A DNA stretch of 25,528 nucleotides from Actinomycetota bacterium. Its GTDB lineage: Bacteria; Actinomycetota; Actinomycetes; Nanopelagicales; Nanopelagicaceae. Shown in pieces: positions 7,273-14,316 of this stretch. The DNA lies in the NCBI GenBank assembly GCA_009924725.1, contig RFRA01000002.1, forward strand, positions 1-25,528. Reading direction: 5' to 3'. The first letter of the stretch is position 1. Each line of letters starts with the position of its first letter. The notes under the pieces are model-generated. The model was given only the letters and a program-made list of their open reading frames with translations, had not been told where the DNA came from and did not search any database. The translations under genes and the position numbers were made by a program.

Positions 7273-8034
7273 ATGAGCAAAGAGATTAATTCAGCAACTA
7301 TCCGCCGCTATAACTTGATTGCGGGCTTTTTCCACTTAGCCCAAATGTTTGCCGTAATCGCGCTAGCTAATGATTTCACGCTACCAATCGTGGCCAGATA
7401 TATGACTGGCCCACCGGGAAGCACATTTGCTGAACCGATCACATTGCTCGACACCCCAGTTGGCTTAACCGTGGCACTTTTCCTTGGTCTATCTGCTTTC
7501 TTCCATTTCTTAGTTGCCTCACCAAAGTACTTTGATCGTTATCAAAATGGGCTAGCCCAGAATCGCAATTATTTCCGTTGGGTTGAATATTCAATTAGCT
7601 CTTCGGTCATGATTGTTCTAATTGCACAAATTGTTGGCGTCTCAGATGTTGCGGCGATAATTGCGATCTTTGGTGTTAACGCATCGATGATTCTTTTCGG
7701 TTGGCTCCAAGAGAAATATGAGACGCCAGGAAATGGCGGATGGCTGCCATTTATTTTTGGTTGCATCGCCGGAATCGTTCCGTGGGCCGGCTTAGTTTTC
7801 TATGTCTTCTCAATCAAAGGCATTGGTGACGCCTCGGCTCCAGCATTTGTCTATGGAATCGTTTTTTCACTATTCGTGCTCTTCAATATTTTTGCCATCG
7901 TACAATTCTTGCAATATAAGAAAGTCGGCAAGTGGGCGCAGTATCTACGTGGTGAGAAGACCTATATAACCCTGTCGCTCGTTGCAAAATCAGCGCTTGC
8001 TTGGCAAATATTCGCTGGAACCTTGGTGCAATAA
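7273..8034 (+). CDS. Heliorhodopsin
   Basis: A 253-aa seven-helix retinal protein of the heliorhodopsin family, which sits in the membrane inverted relative to type-1 rhodopsins and is thought to act as a light sensor rather than a pump. The retinal Schiff-base lysine is K239 (SLVAKSALAWQ, helix 7) and the counterion is E105 (RWVEYSISSS, helix 3). The cavity histidines are H21 (FFHLAQ) and H78 (FFHFL). Each lies exactly two residues before its equivalent in heliorhodopsin 48C12 (K241, E107, H23, H80, as I recall), and long segments such as IFGVNASMILFGWLQEKY look nearly identical. It starts from a leaderless promoter, divergent from the photolyase operon. No retinal synthesis gene is in the window. 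Confidence 0.97.
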   Translation: MSKEINSATIRRYNLIAGFFHLAQMFAVIALANDFTLPIVARYMTGPPGSTFAEPITLLDTPVGLTVALFLGLSAFFHFLVASPKYFDRYQNGLAQNRNYFRWVEYSISSSVMIVLIAQIVGVSDVAAIIAIFGVNASMILFGWLQEKYETPGNGGWLPFIFGCIAGIVPWAGLVFYVFSIKGIGDASAPAFVYGIVFSLFVLFNIFAIVQFLQYKKVGKWAQYLRGEKTYITLSLVAKSALAWQIFAGTLVQ

Positions 8035-8047
8035 AGGTAAATACGCC

Positions 8048-8053
8048 TAGACT
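8048..8053 (+). promoter_or_regulatory. -10 box TAGACT, leaderless start
   Basis: TAGACT, then CGCTAA, then the ATG at 8060. It gives the S51-like gene its own promoter even though heliorhodopsin ends only 25 bp upstream. Confidence 0.45.
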
Positions 8054-8059
8054 CGCTAA

Positions 8060-8788
8060 ATGAATGGCTCACTCGCTTTAGTTGGTTCAGGCGAGTATCT
8101 CCCTGCCATGGCACAGTTTGAGAGTTCGCTAATTGCCGATGGAGTTAAAAACGGTAAAGAAGCGCGCTACCTGCAGATCCCAACAGCAGCCAGTCGTGAA
8201 AGTGATGATCGATTGGAATACTGGCGTTCCCTTGGCCAACGACAAGCAGATGCACTTGGCGTGAAAAGCACTTACTTGCCGATCTACAGCCGCGAAGATG
8301 CGTTTAATCAAGAATTTGTCGATGCAGTTTCGGGTAGCGCACTGATGTATATGTCAGGCGGAGACCCGCACCATCTAGCCGAAACCCTTATCGATACGCC
8401 GCTTTGGTCAGCGATGATTGAGAATTGGAAAACCGGTGCCTCATTAGCTGGCTGTAGCGCAGGTGCGATGGTTCTTAGTTCGCAGATTCCCAATTTTCGC
8501 TTGCTTAAGAAATCACCAACGCCTGGGCTAAATCTGTTACCGGAAATTCGCGTGATTCCACACTTCAATAAATTCTTTAAATGGATTCCAGAGAGTGCCG
8601 CGAAAGTTTTATTACATGTGCCCAATGATTCAATTTTGATCGGCGTTGATGAATTAACTGCGATTGTGAAACGTTCGGGCGATACACATTGGGTGGTAGT
8701 TGGTGAAGCGAAAGTCCATGTTTTAAAGGGTCTGCCAGACCAACAATTACATGATGGTCAACAGATCAATCTTTCGATCACAAAATAG
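8060..8788 (+). CDS. Peptidase S51-like / class I glutamine amidotransferase-like protein
   Basis: A 242-aa cytoplasmic protein of the peptidase S51 fold (dipeptidase E, cyanophycinase and relatives). The nucleophile elbow is GCSAGA with Ser133. Other conserved features are the MSGGDPHHL loop at about 98-106, the PHF(N) segment with H168 as likely catalytic His, and IGVDELTA at about 194-201. S51 enzymes cleave Asp- or beta-Asp-linked peptides; the substrate here is unknown. There is no signal peptide. It starts from TAGACT 6 nt upstream and is followed after 17 bp by the DoxX-like gene, probably in one transcript. Lies just downstream of heliorhodopsin; a functional link is not shown. Confidence 0.82.
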   Translation: MNGSLALVGSGEYLPAMAQFESSLIADGVKNGKEARYLQIPTAASRESDDRLEYWRSLGQRQADALGVKSTYLPIYSREDAFNQEFVDAVSGSALMYMSGGDPHHLAETLIDTPLWSAMIENWKTGASLAGCSAGAMVLSSQIPNFRLLKKSPTPGLNLLPEIRVIPHFNKFFKWIPESAAKVLLHVPNDSILIGVDELTAIVKRSGDTHWVVVGEAKVHVLKGLPDQQLHDGQQINLSITK

Positions 8789-8805
8789 AAACAGGGAAGC
8801 AGTAC

Positions 8806-9204
8806 ATGGAACTAGTTCGTAAAGCAACTCAAGTGCTGCTTGGTGCGGCCCTGATCTATACCGGTATCTCGCACTTAACTACTAGCCGCCTTGAGTTCCA
8901 AGCCCAAGTGCCCAATTGGGTTCCACTTTCTGCCGACTTTGTAGTCTTGGCATCTGGCGTAGTTGAAATACTGCTCGGCCTATCCCTGGCTTCATTGCGT
9001 TATCGCAAAGAAGTTGGCATCGCCACTGCGCTCTTCTTCATTGCAATCTTTCCGGGCAACATCTCGCAGTACGTAAACGGCATCGATGCGTTTGGTCTAG
9101 ATACCGATCGGGCCCGCGCAATTAGATTGCTCTTCCAACCCTTGCTGGTGATTTGGGCACTTTGGTCAACAGGTGCTTGGCGCAGTATTAGAAGCAGCAA
9201 GTAA
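8806..9204 (+). CDS. DoxX-like small membrane protein
   Basis: A 132-aa protein with four predicted membrane helices, at about residues 8-25, 42-62, 68-90 and 107-127. The arrangement resembles DoxX/DoxD-like proteins, including the early LIYTGISHL segment and the VVEILLGLSL second helix. Function in this family is poorly defined; some members act with respiratory or redox systems. A GGGAAG ribosome-binding site about 9 nt before the ATG fits expression as the second gene after the S51-like gene. Confidence 0.7.
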   Translation: MELVRKATQVLLGAALIYTGISHLTTSRLEFQAQVPNWVPLSADFVVLASGVVEILLGLSLASLRYRKEVGIATALFFIAIFPGNISQYVNGIDAFGLDTDRARAIRLLFQPLLVIWALWSTGAWRSIRSSK

Positions 9205-9319
9205 AAAGCGACTCCAGGTCAGCTGCGCCTGCGGGACATGAGCAGAATCTACGCTCAATTCACCAAAGATTTTAAGATTCAACGCGCAAAGTTCATCGTT
9301 CAGTCCTACCATTGCATTC

Positions 9320-9346
9320 GTTGCACTAGCAATACAAGCTAGCAAC
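9320..9346 (+). other. Leader stem-loop before small membrane gene
   Basis: GTTG-CA-CTAGC, a 7-nt loop (AATACAA), then GCTAG-CAAC. This gives nine pairs with a 2-nt bulge, ending 6 nt before the GGGGGAG ribosome-binding site of the 9365 gene. It could tune translation. No U-tract follows, so it is not a terminator. Confidence 0.35.
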
Positions 9347-9364
9347 TTAATTGGGGGAGAGACC

Positions 9365-9739
9365 ATGGATGAAAAAGGCTTACTAGAACTTTGGAACACC
9401 AAGCGCTCACAAGTTATTAACGCACAAATCGCACCAACGCTCATGTTAATTGGCGTATTCGTTTTGGCAGCTTACGGTAAGTTCGAAACTGCAACAGATG
9501 CTGCAAAGTACTTAACAATTGGTGTTGCGGCAGCCACCGGAATTCTTGCCATCATTTCGCAGTATGCAACTATTCGCGAAGCTGAAATTCTGCTGGTAGA
9601 TCTGAAAAGATTAGAAAAGCCGTCAGAGCTATCCAAGCGAATTGCTGATTCACGCAGTCTCTTGTCTCTATCTGCCATAGCAATGGTTGGATTAGGCGTT
9701 GGCGTATTCGCTCTGGTTGTCTGGGCAGTTCTAGGCTAA
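9365..9739 (+). CDS. Small membrane protein, three helices, unknown function
   Basis: A 124-aa protein with hydrophobic segments at about residues 23-40, 47-65 and 100-122. Between the second and third is a charged cytoplasmic-type stretch (REAEILLVDLKRLEKPSELSKR). No known family recognised. The start ATG at 9365 has a strong GGGGGAG ribosome-binding site with short spacing. A second small membrane gene starts 4 bp after its stop, so the two are probably coupled. Confidence 0.7.
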   Translation: MDEKGLLELWNTKRSQVINAQIAPTLMLIGVFVLAAYGKFETATDAAKYLTIGVAAATGILAIISQYATIREAEILLVDLKRLEKPSELSKRIADSRSLLSLSAIAMVGLGVGVFALVVWAVLG

Positions 9740-9743
9740 ATAA

Positions 9744-9866
9744 ATGCAAAAAATTCTTCTAATTGGCGCATTTGTAATCATCATTGGTGCCTTTCTGGCT
9801 GCCTATGAAAGACCAGCAAAGACCAAGAAGAAAATCACTGGTCGAGGCGGAGATTTCGAGTCCTAA
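9744..9866 (+). CDS. 40-aa single-pass membrane microprotein
   Basis: The ATG at 9744 opens a 40-codon frame. It has a hydrophobic helix (ILLIGAFVIIIGAFLAA), then a basic tail (PAKTKKKITGRGG) and an acidic end (DFES). The composition is typical of a real small membrane protein, and it begins 4 bp after the stop of the preceding membrane-protein gene. There is no own ribosome-binding site beyond AAATAA, so it relies on coupling. Family unknown. Confidence 0.6.
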   Translation: MQKILLIGAFVIIIGAFLAAYERPAKTKKKITGRGGDFES

Positions 9867-9941
9867 TCAATAAAGGTGTTGGGCAAGCGTGGCATAGAAA
9901 CCCTGCTTGCTTCATAGCTTTATCTGACTTGCGCGTGTCCA

Positions 9942-9953
9942 AGGGATATCCCT
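9942..9953. promoter_or_regulatory. Perfect 12-bp palindrome AGGGATATCCCT
   Basis: The palindrome lies about 60 bp before the GTG of the exported-protein gene at 10013, next to a TTGATT -35-like element at 9958. It may be an operator; no regulator gene is nearby. Confidence 0.35.
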
Positions 9954-10012
9954 AGTTTTGATTTAAAATTGTTCAGTAACTTGATCTGGCCTTTAAATCT
10001 CAAGGAGACCCC

Positions 10013-10702
10013 GTGCGTAAATTTTCTCAGGCTAAATCCCGCCCGGCATTATTTGCCCTGACTGCACTCATGCTTTTCGGCTCAGCTTTGATGCAACCAG
10101 CACAAGGCGCAGAAACCGCTGGGTCTAAGTGCACAACGCTTGGCAAAACTGTGGTCAAGGGAAAAATTAAGTTAACTTGCGTAAAAGTAACTGAGTACAA
10201 ATGGGCACCTACACCGGTTAAACCTGCACTTGCCTCGTTCTATAACCCAGTGCCTCCGAGCAATAAATTTAAAATCGGCACAATGCAATTCCAAGCCGGG
10301 GCCGTGAACTTTGAATTTGCAAATGAAGTTTGCCAAGAGAACGGTTTCAATGATGGTTGTGTCTTTGACAATAGCCTGATTGGTTCGGTAGATCCTAATA
10401 GTCTAAATAGATGGATCGGCGTTGATCTGAATTTAACTAATCAGAGCACTAAAACTCTGCAAGCCGTTGATTTAAATTTTACTTATTATATGATTCTTCC
10501 TAATGGAAAATACATCGAGAGTGCTCAAGGAATAACCTACGAGAATTCTCCTATCGAGATAACGCTGCCTGCTAATAAATCTACAACTATGCGAATTGCT
10601 TACGAACTCCCAAAATCGATCGATAATCTAAATCCGATTTTGGTTGTCCGCGATAACTCAGCTGCCAAACCGAAAGATTATTTCTTCTATCTGAATTGGT
10701 AA
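10013..10702 (+). CDS. Exported protein with short Cys module and Ig-like domain
   Basis: A 229-aa protein starting at GTG with AAGGAG just upstream. It has a Sec signal peptide ending near AQGAE (about residue 33). Next is a short module, GSKCTTLGKTVVKG...LTCVKV, with two cysteines and a following YKW; similar modules follow signal peptides in other secreted proteins of small-genome actinobacteria (from memory). Residues about 85-229 form a single beta-rich domain (RWIGVDLNLTNQSTKTLQAV, PANKSTTMRIAYELP) reminiscent of DUF4352/telokin-like Ig folds of extracytoplasmic proteins. There is a second Cys pair (EVCQENGFNDGC). Its stop is 1 bp from the stop of the convergent penicillin-binding protein gene. 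Confidence 0.75.
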   Translation: MRKFSQAKSRPALFALTALMLFGSALMQPAQGAETAGSKCTTLGKTVVKGKIKLTCVKVTEYKWAPTPVKPALASFYNPVPPSNKFKIGTMQFQAGAVNFEFANEVCQENGFNDGCVFDNSLIGSVDPNSLNRWIGVDLNLTNQSTKTLQAVDLNFTYYMILPNGKYIESAQGITYENSPIEITLPANKSTTMRIAYELPKSIDNLNPILVVRDNSAAKPKDYFFYLNW

Positions 10703-10703
10703 A

Positions 10704-12827
10704 TTACTTCGGAATCGGTTTCGGCGAAAAGTCGGGCACAGGCCCACTGCTGCTAGCTGGAATTGGTTTGATTGAAGCATTCGGGATCGGCTTGCTAGAT
10801 GAGCCAGGCACTGGCTTATTCGATGTAATTGGCAGTGGTTTCTTGGACTCAAGTGGAACCGGTTTAGGCTTGAAAATCGTTGGCCTTGGCATAGGTTTAG
10901 TAGGCTTCGGCGTTGGCTTCGCAACATCTACATAAACACTTCGTGTTCCGCCAACGTAAGCTGGTTTAGGAAAGAATGAGATTGGTAGTGGAGCCAATGC
11001 TTTCCTCATGTATGAATTCCAAATTCGAGCTGGAAAACTTCCACCAGTAACCGAATTCAGACCACCAATTCCGTTTAAGCGCTCTTTCGGACTATCGCGG
11101 AAGAAAGCCACTGACGTTGATAAGTCAGGTGAGTATCCCGTAAACCAAGCGGATGCATCATCCTGCGATGTTCCAGTTTTTCCAGCAATCGGGCGCGGAA
11201 ACGCTCCTAATGCGGGCGAAGCGGTTCCGTTACGAATTACCCCAGAAAGAGCATACGTAAGATCGGCCATAACTTTTTGAGAAAATACGCGTTTACTTTC
11301 TTCTTTAGCTTCGTAGATTAACTTTCCGTCGCCATCGAAAACTTTCTTGACTAAATATGGTTTGGAATAAATTCCATTCGCAGCAAAAGTTGCATACGCC
11401 GATGCCACATCTATCACTTTGGGACTTGATACACCTAAAACTACTGAAGGCGTGGCTAACATCTGAACATCTGATGGGATGCCAGCACGTCTTGCGGCAT
11501 CTACAACTTTTTCGGCACCAACTTTGATTCCCAATCTTACAAAGACAGTATTGATCGAACCTCCAGTTGCTTTATACAACGAAACTGGGCCAAAGCTAGT
11601 ATTCCCATAATTAGATACGCGATAGTTGCCATAGCCAGTTCTAAACGTTTGTGGCGAGCGCCCATCCCATACGGTCGAAAGTGAATAACCGTTTTCTAGT
11701 GCAGCAATCAACGCAAACACTTTAAAGGTAGATCCAGCCTGAGCAATTGCTTGGGTTGCATCATTTAACTGCCGCTTTAGATAGTCATCGCCACCATACA
11801 GCGCGACAATTTCGCCCGTGCCTGGTCGGATTGAAGCAAGCCCAATATGTAAATCTGTTGGCGCATCTTGCGGCCGCTGGCTCTCAACGGCTAATTCTGC
11901 ATACTTCTGAGCGTTTTGGTCGAGAGTGGTTACAACAACATAACCGCCGACAGTTAGAACATCTTCTTCAAAACCTAACGTCGATAACTCAGTTTTAACT
12001 GCAGCAATCAAATGGCCACGATTAGAAAAATTAATGTCTTCTACTTTGCTATTTCTAAATTTGGGGAAAACTATTGACTTCGCCTCAGATTCAGTGAGCC
12101 AACCTTTGGCAACCATATTCTTCTTAATTCCATTAAATCGATTCACTAAATTTGCAAAATTTCCAGGCATAAAATCTGGGTCATACTTTGCCGGAGACCG
12201 AACTAGCGCAGCAAGCACAATTGACTGAGCCGGATCAAGGGCACTTGCTTTAACGCCGAAGTATTTACGTGAGGCCATTTCAACGCCGTAGGCATTTCGA
12301 CCAAAATAAACTGCATTCAGGTATTTTTCTAAAATCTCAGATTTACTATAAGTGGCTTCAATCTTTAGAGAAACAAAAATCTCCTTAATTTTTCTGGAGA
12401 TCGTTTGCTCGGGCTTTAGATAAGCAATCTTTGCGTACTGCTGCGTGATGGTAGAGCCACCTTGGAATGAATCGGATGTGGCATTCTTAATAAGGGCTCG
12501 CAATATCGACACTGGGTTAACCCCACGGTGTGAATAGAAGTAGCTATCTTCAGCAGCCAAGATGGCCTCTTGGAAGTGCAGCGGAACTCTAATCAGCGGA
12601 ACTTCAACTCGGTCTTCTCGGTATACGCGCCCTACTTCAGTTCCATTTGTGTACTTAAACACCGATGCCTTGCTAGATGTGTAGCTATTTTGCACCGAAA
12701 TTGAGGTCTTGTTATAGGCGACCAAGAACAATGCGATGAAGACAAAGACGAAAGATAAAAAAATAATTAGAAAATGTTTTTTAAACCACTTCCAAACTTT
12801 ATTTTCTTTCTTTCGGATAGCAATCAC
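10704..12827 (-). CDS. Class A penicillin-binding protein (glycosyltransferase/transpeptidase)
   Basis: A 707-aa bifunctional peptidoglycan synthase. After a basic cytoplasmic start comes one membrane helix (about 19-38). The GT51 domain follows, with catalytic Glu93 (AAEDSYFYSHRG) and GGSTITQQ at 123-130. The transpeptidase domain has S366-T-F-K, SIN at 424-426 and KTGT at 550-553. Residues about 636-707 form a Pro/Lys/Ser-rich tail with repeats of the KPxP type, likely a flexible wall-spanning end. The start codon is GTG at 12827 without an obvious ribosome-binding site. Convergent with the 10013 gene, with 1 bp between stop codons. Confidence 0.93.
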   Translation of the reverse strand: MIAIRKKENKVWKWFKKHFLIIFLSFVFVFIALFLVAYNKTSISVQNSYTSSKASVFKYTNGTEVGRVYREDRVEVPLIRVPLHFQEAILAAEDSYFYSHRGVNPVSILRALIKNATSDSFQGGSTITQQYAKIAYLKPEQTISRKIKEIFVSLKIEATYSKSEILEKYLNAVYFGRNAYGVEMASRKYFGVKASALDPAQSIVLAALVRSPAKYDPDFMPGNFANLVNRFNGIKKNMVAKGWLTESEAKSIVFPKFRNSKVEDINFSNRGHLIAAVKTELSTLGFEEDVLTVGGYVVVTTLDQNAQKYAELAVESQRPQDAPTDLHIGLASIRPGTGEIVALYGGDDYLKRQLNDATQAIAQAGSTFKVFALIAALENGYSLSTVWDGRSPQTFRTGYGNYRVSNYGNTSFGPVSLYKATGGSINTVFVRLGIKVGAEKVVDAARRAGIPSDVQMLATPSVVLGVSSPKVIDVASAYATFAANGIYSKPYLVKKVFDGDGKLIYEAKEESKRVFSQKVMADLTYALSGVIRNGTASPALGAFPRPIAGKTGTSQDDASAWFTGYSPDLSTSVAFFRDSPKERLNGIGGLNSVTGGSFPARIWNSYMRKALAPLPISFFPKPAYVGGTRSVYVDVAKPTPKPTKPMPRPTIFKPKPVPLESKKPLPITSNKPVPGSSSKPIPNASIKPIPASSSGPVPDFSPKPIPK

Positions 12828-13004
12828 TAGAAAAGATTCCTAACCGCAGAGTCGAACCTATTCCTTTTCAAGATTTAGACCCATCCTGTCGAGATCGTTA
12901 GTTTCGCTGGCTCAGGCCACTCTCAAATTGTACTTTTCAAATTTGTAGCCTTCGTCAGGCATGCCGTAAAAGTTCTAGTTACCGAATGCGTGACCCTGAA
13001 AAAG

Positions 13005-13025
13005 GGGCGAAAACCGCAATCGCCC
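13005..13025 (+). other. Stem-loop GGGCGA/TCGCCC
   Basis: A 6-bp stem with a 9-nt loop in the 238-bp gap between the penicillin-binding protein and CDGSH genes, just before a TACAGT -10-like box at 13028. It could be an operator or a leader structure. Nothing else recognisable was seen in this gap. Confidence 0.3.
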
Positions 13026-13065
13026 GATACAGTTTGTTCCACGCAACTAAGAAAAGAGAGAAAAC

Positions 13066-13215
13066 ATGGGCGCTTGCCAGTGTGGTCACACCAGAGATGA
13101 AGAGAAGAACTGCGACGGGACCCATAAGGTCGTAAAAGCAGTCAAAGAAGATATGGCTGAAAAGCTCGCGGCTAATGGTTTTCCTCACGCATCTGAATAC
13201 GTGAAGAACAACTAG
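13066..13215 (+). CDS. CDGSH-type iron-sulfur mini-protein
   Basis: The ATG at 13066 encodes 49 residues. The first twenty contain the CDGSH signature: C4-x-C6-G-H-T, then C16-D-G-T-H20. Three Cys and one His ligate a [2Fe-2S] cluster in the mitoNEET/CDGSH family. Thr replaces Ser in CDGSH, an allowed variant. The rest is a basic/acidic helix (VVKAVKEDMAEKLAANG). Small bacterial CDGSH proteins are thought to act in redox or iron-sulfur homeostasis. An AAGAGAG ribosome-binding site lies about 7 nt upstream. It stands alone between the penicillin-binding protein gene and the polyamine operon. Confidence 0.88.
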   Translation: MGACQCGHTRDEEKNCDGTHKVVKAVKEDMAEKLAANGFPHASEYVKNN

Positions 13216-13275
13216 CGCCCTACTCAAAGTTTGGTGTGTTTTGCCTAACTATAGAAAATACTGAGCCTAACTAGG

Positions 13276-13281
13276 TAGAGT
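13276..13281 (+). promoter_or_regulatory. -10 box TAGAGT for the pot operon
   Basis: TAGAGT, 7 nt, then the ATG of potA at 13289; no ribosome-binding site, so a leaderless potA mRNA is likely. Confidence 0.45.
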
Positions 13282-13288
13282 TTCGCGC

Positions 13289-14260
13289 ATGTCCGATGCA
13301 GTCATAGTTTCGATCCGTGCGCTAAAGCGTTCCTTTGGCGAGGTGCGCGCTGTCGATGACATTGACCTAGATATTCGTGAAGGCGAGTTTTTAACTCTGC
13401 TTGGCCCATCAGGTTCAGGAAAGACGACCGTTCTACGCATGATCGCCGGTTTTGAGAAACCTGATTCAGGCACTATCACGTTGGCCGGCAAAGATGTTTC
13501 GCAATTGCCACCATATGAACGAGACGTAAATACAGTTTTTCAAGACTATGCACTTTTCCCGCATATGAACGTCTTAGAAAATATTGAATATGGATTGCGT
13601 GTAAAAGGGGTTTCGAAAGAGGAGCGTAGAACGCAAGCTCTAGTTGCATTAAAACAAATTCGACTAGAAGGTTACGAAGCTAGAAAACCTGCTCAGCTCT
13701 CGGGTGGCCAACGTCAACGTGTTGCACTTGCACGTGCACTTGTGAATAAGCCATCGGTTTTATTACTTGATGAACCACTCGGCGCTCTTGATCTTAAATT
13801 ACGCGAACAGATGCAGATCGAACTAAAAGCCCTGCAACGAGAAGTAGGTATTACTTTTATCTTTGTTACCCACGATCAAGAAGAAGCGCTGACCATGAGC
13901 GACCGTATCGCTGTTTTTAATCACGGCAAGATCGAGCAACTTGGCGCCCCACGCGAGATATATGAAAACCCAAAGAGTGAATTTGTCTCGGAATTTGTGG
14001 GTCAAACAAATCGAATTGAACTTGATGGTAAGAAAATAAATATTCGCCCTGAATTTGTTTCAAGTGCGCATTCTGGGGCTGGGGATCGCTCAATTAAAGC
14101 AACTCTGCGCGATGAGATTTTCGTGGGGGCCACAACGCGCTATTTATTCGACACCGAGCCAGGGTTTTCAATGATTTCAACCCAACCAAATAACGGTCTA
14201 AAAATAGGTGATGCTGTGACTTTGTCCTGGCAGCGTGAAAAGGAATTCCTGGTTCAGTAA
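13289..14260 (+). CDS. potA: Polyamine ABC transporter ATPase
   Basis: A 323-aa cytoplasmic ATPase that powers spermidine/putrescine import. Walker A is GPSGSGKTT (39-47), the Q-loop is QDYALF (85-90), the signature is LSGGQ (137-141) and Walker B is VLLLDE (157-162). The switch His is H195 (THDQEEALTMSD). A short TOBE-like tail follows at about 250-320. This is somewhat shorter than E. coli PotA. Downstream binding-protein and permease genes complete the transporter. Transcription appears to begin at the start codon. Confidence 0.93.
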   Translation: MSDAVIVSIRALKRSFGEVRAVDDIDLDIREGEFLTLLGPSGSGKTTVLRMIAGFEKPDSGTITLAGKDVSQLPPYERDVNTVFQDYALFPHMNVLENIEYGLRVKGVSKEERRTQALVALKQIRLEGYEARKPAQLSGGQRQRVALARALVNKPSVLLLDEPLGALDLKLREQMQIELKALQREVGITFIFVTHDQEEALTMSDRIAVFNHGKIEQLGAPREIYENPKSEFVSEFVGQTNRIELDGKKINIRPEFVSSAHSGAGDRSIKATLRDEIFVGATTRYLFDTEPGFSMISTQPNNGLKIGDAVTLSWQREKEFLVQ

Positions 14261-14272
14261 TGAATTAGGTGG

Positions 14273-14295
14273 CCATATTCAACCGCTGAATATGG
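14273..14295 (+). other. Intergenic hairpin between potA and potD
   Basis: A perfect 9-bp stem, CCATATTCA / TGAATATGG, with a 5-nt loop (ACCGC), 12 bp after the potA stop and 11 bp before the potD ribosome-binding site. No U-tract follows, so it is not a terminator. It could protect the potD mRNA 5' end after processing or bind a regulator. Confidence 0.6.
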
Positions 14296-14306
14296 ATGAT
14301 CAAGAT

Positions 14307-14312
14307 GGAGGT
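14307..14312 (+). promoter_or_regulatory. Ribosome-binding site GGAGGT setting the potD start
   Basis: GGAGGT with 4 nt to the ATG at 14317. It rules out the in-frame ATG at 14296, which overlaps the hairpin edge and would add seven residues before the signal peptide. Confidence 0.75.
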
Positions 14313-14316
14313 ACAG

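Noticed and set aside
9883..9910. GCAAGC/GCTTGC hairpin after the 40-aa gene
   Set aside because: 6-bp stem with a 16-nt loop and weak U content; could easily be chance.
10696..10935. Glycine-rich 79-aa plus-strand ORF
   Set aside because: Antisense to the Pro/Lys-rich tail of the penicillin-binding protein; its composition is explained by that.
12828..13065. tRNA or small RNA gene in the gap before the CDGSH gene
   Set aside because: No cloverleaf or anticodon arm could be built; only short stem-loops (12924-12945 and 13005-13025) were seen.
12979..13227. 82-aa minus-strand ORF
   Set aside because: Antisense to the CDGSH gene, whose cysteine signature is clear.
14296..14316. Upstream ATG for potD
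   Set aside because: It precedes the GGAGGT ribosome-binding site and would place seven residues before a normal lipoprotein signal peptide.
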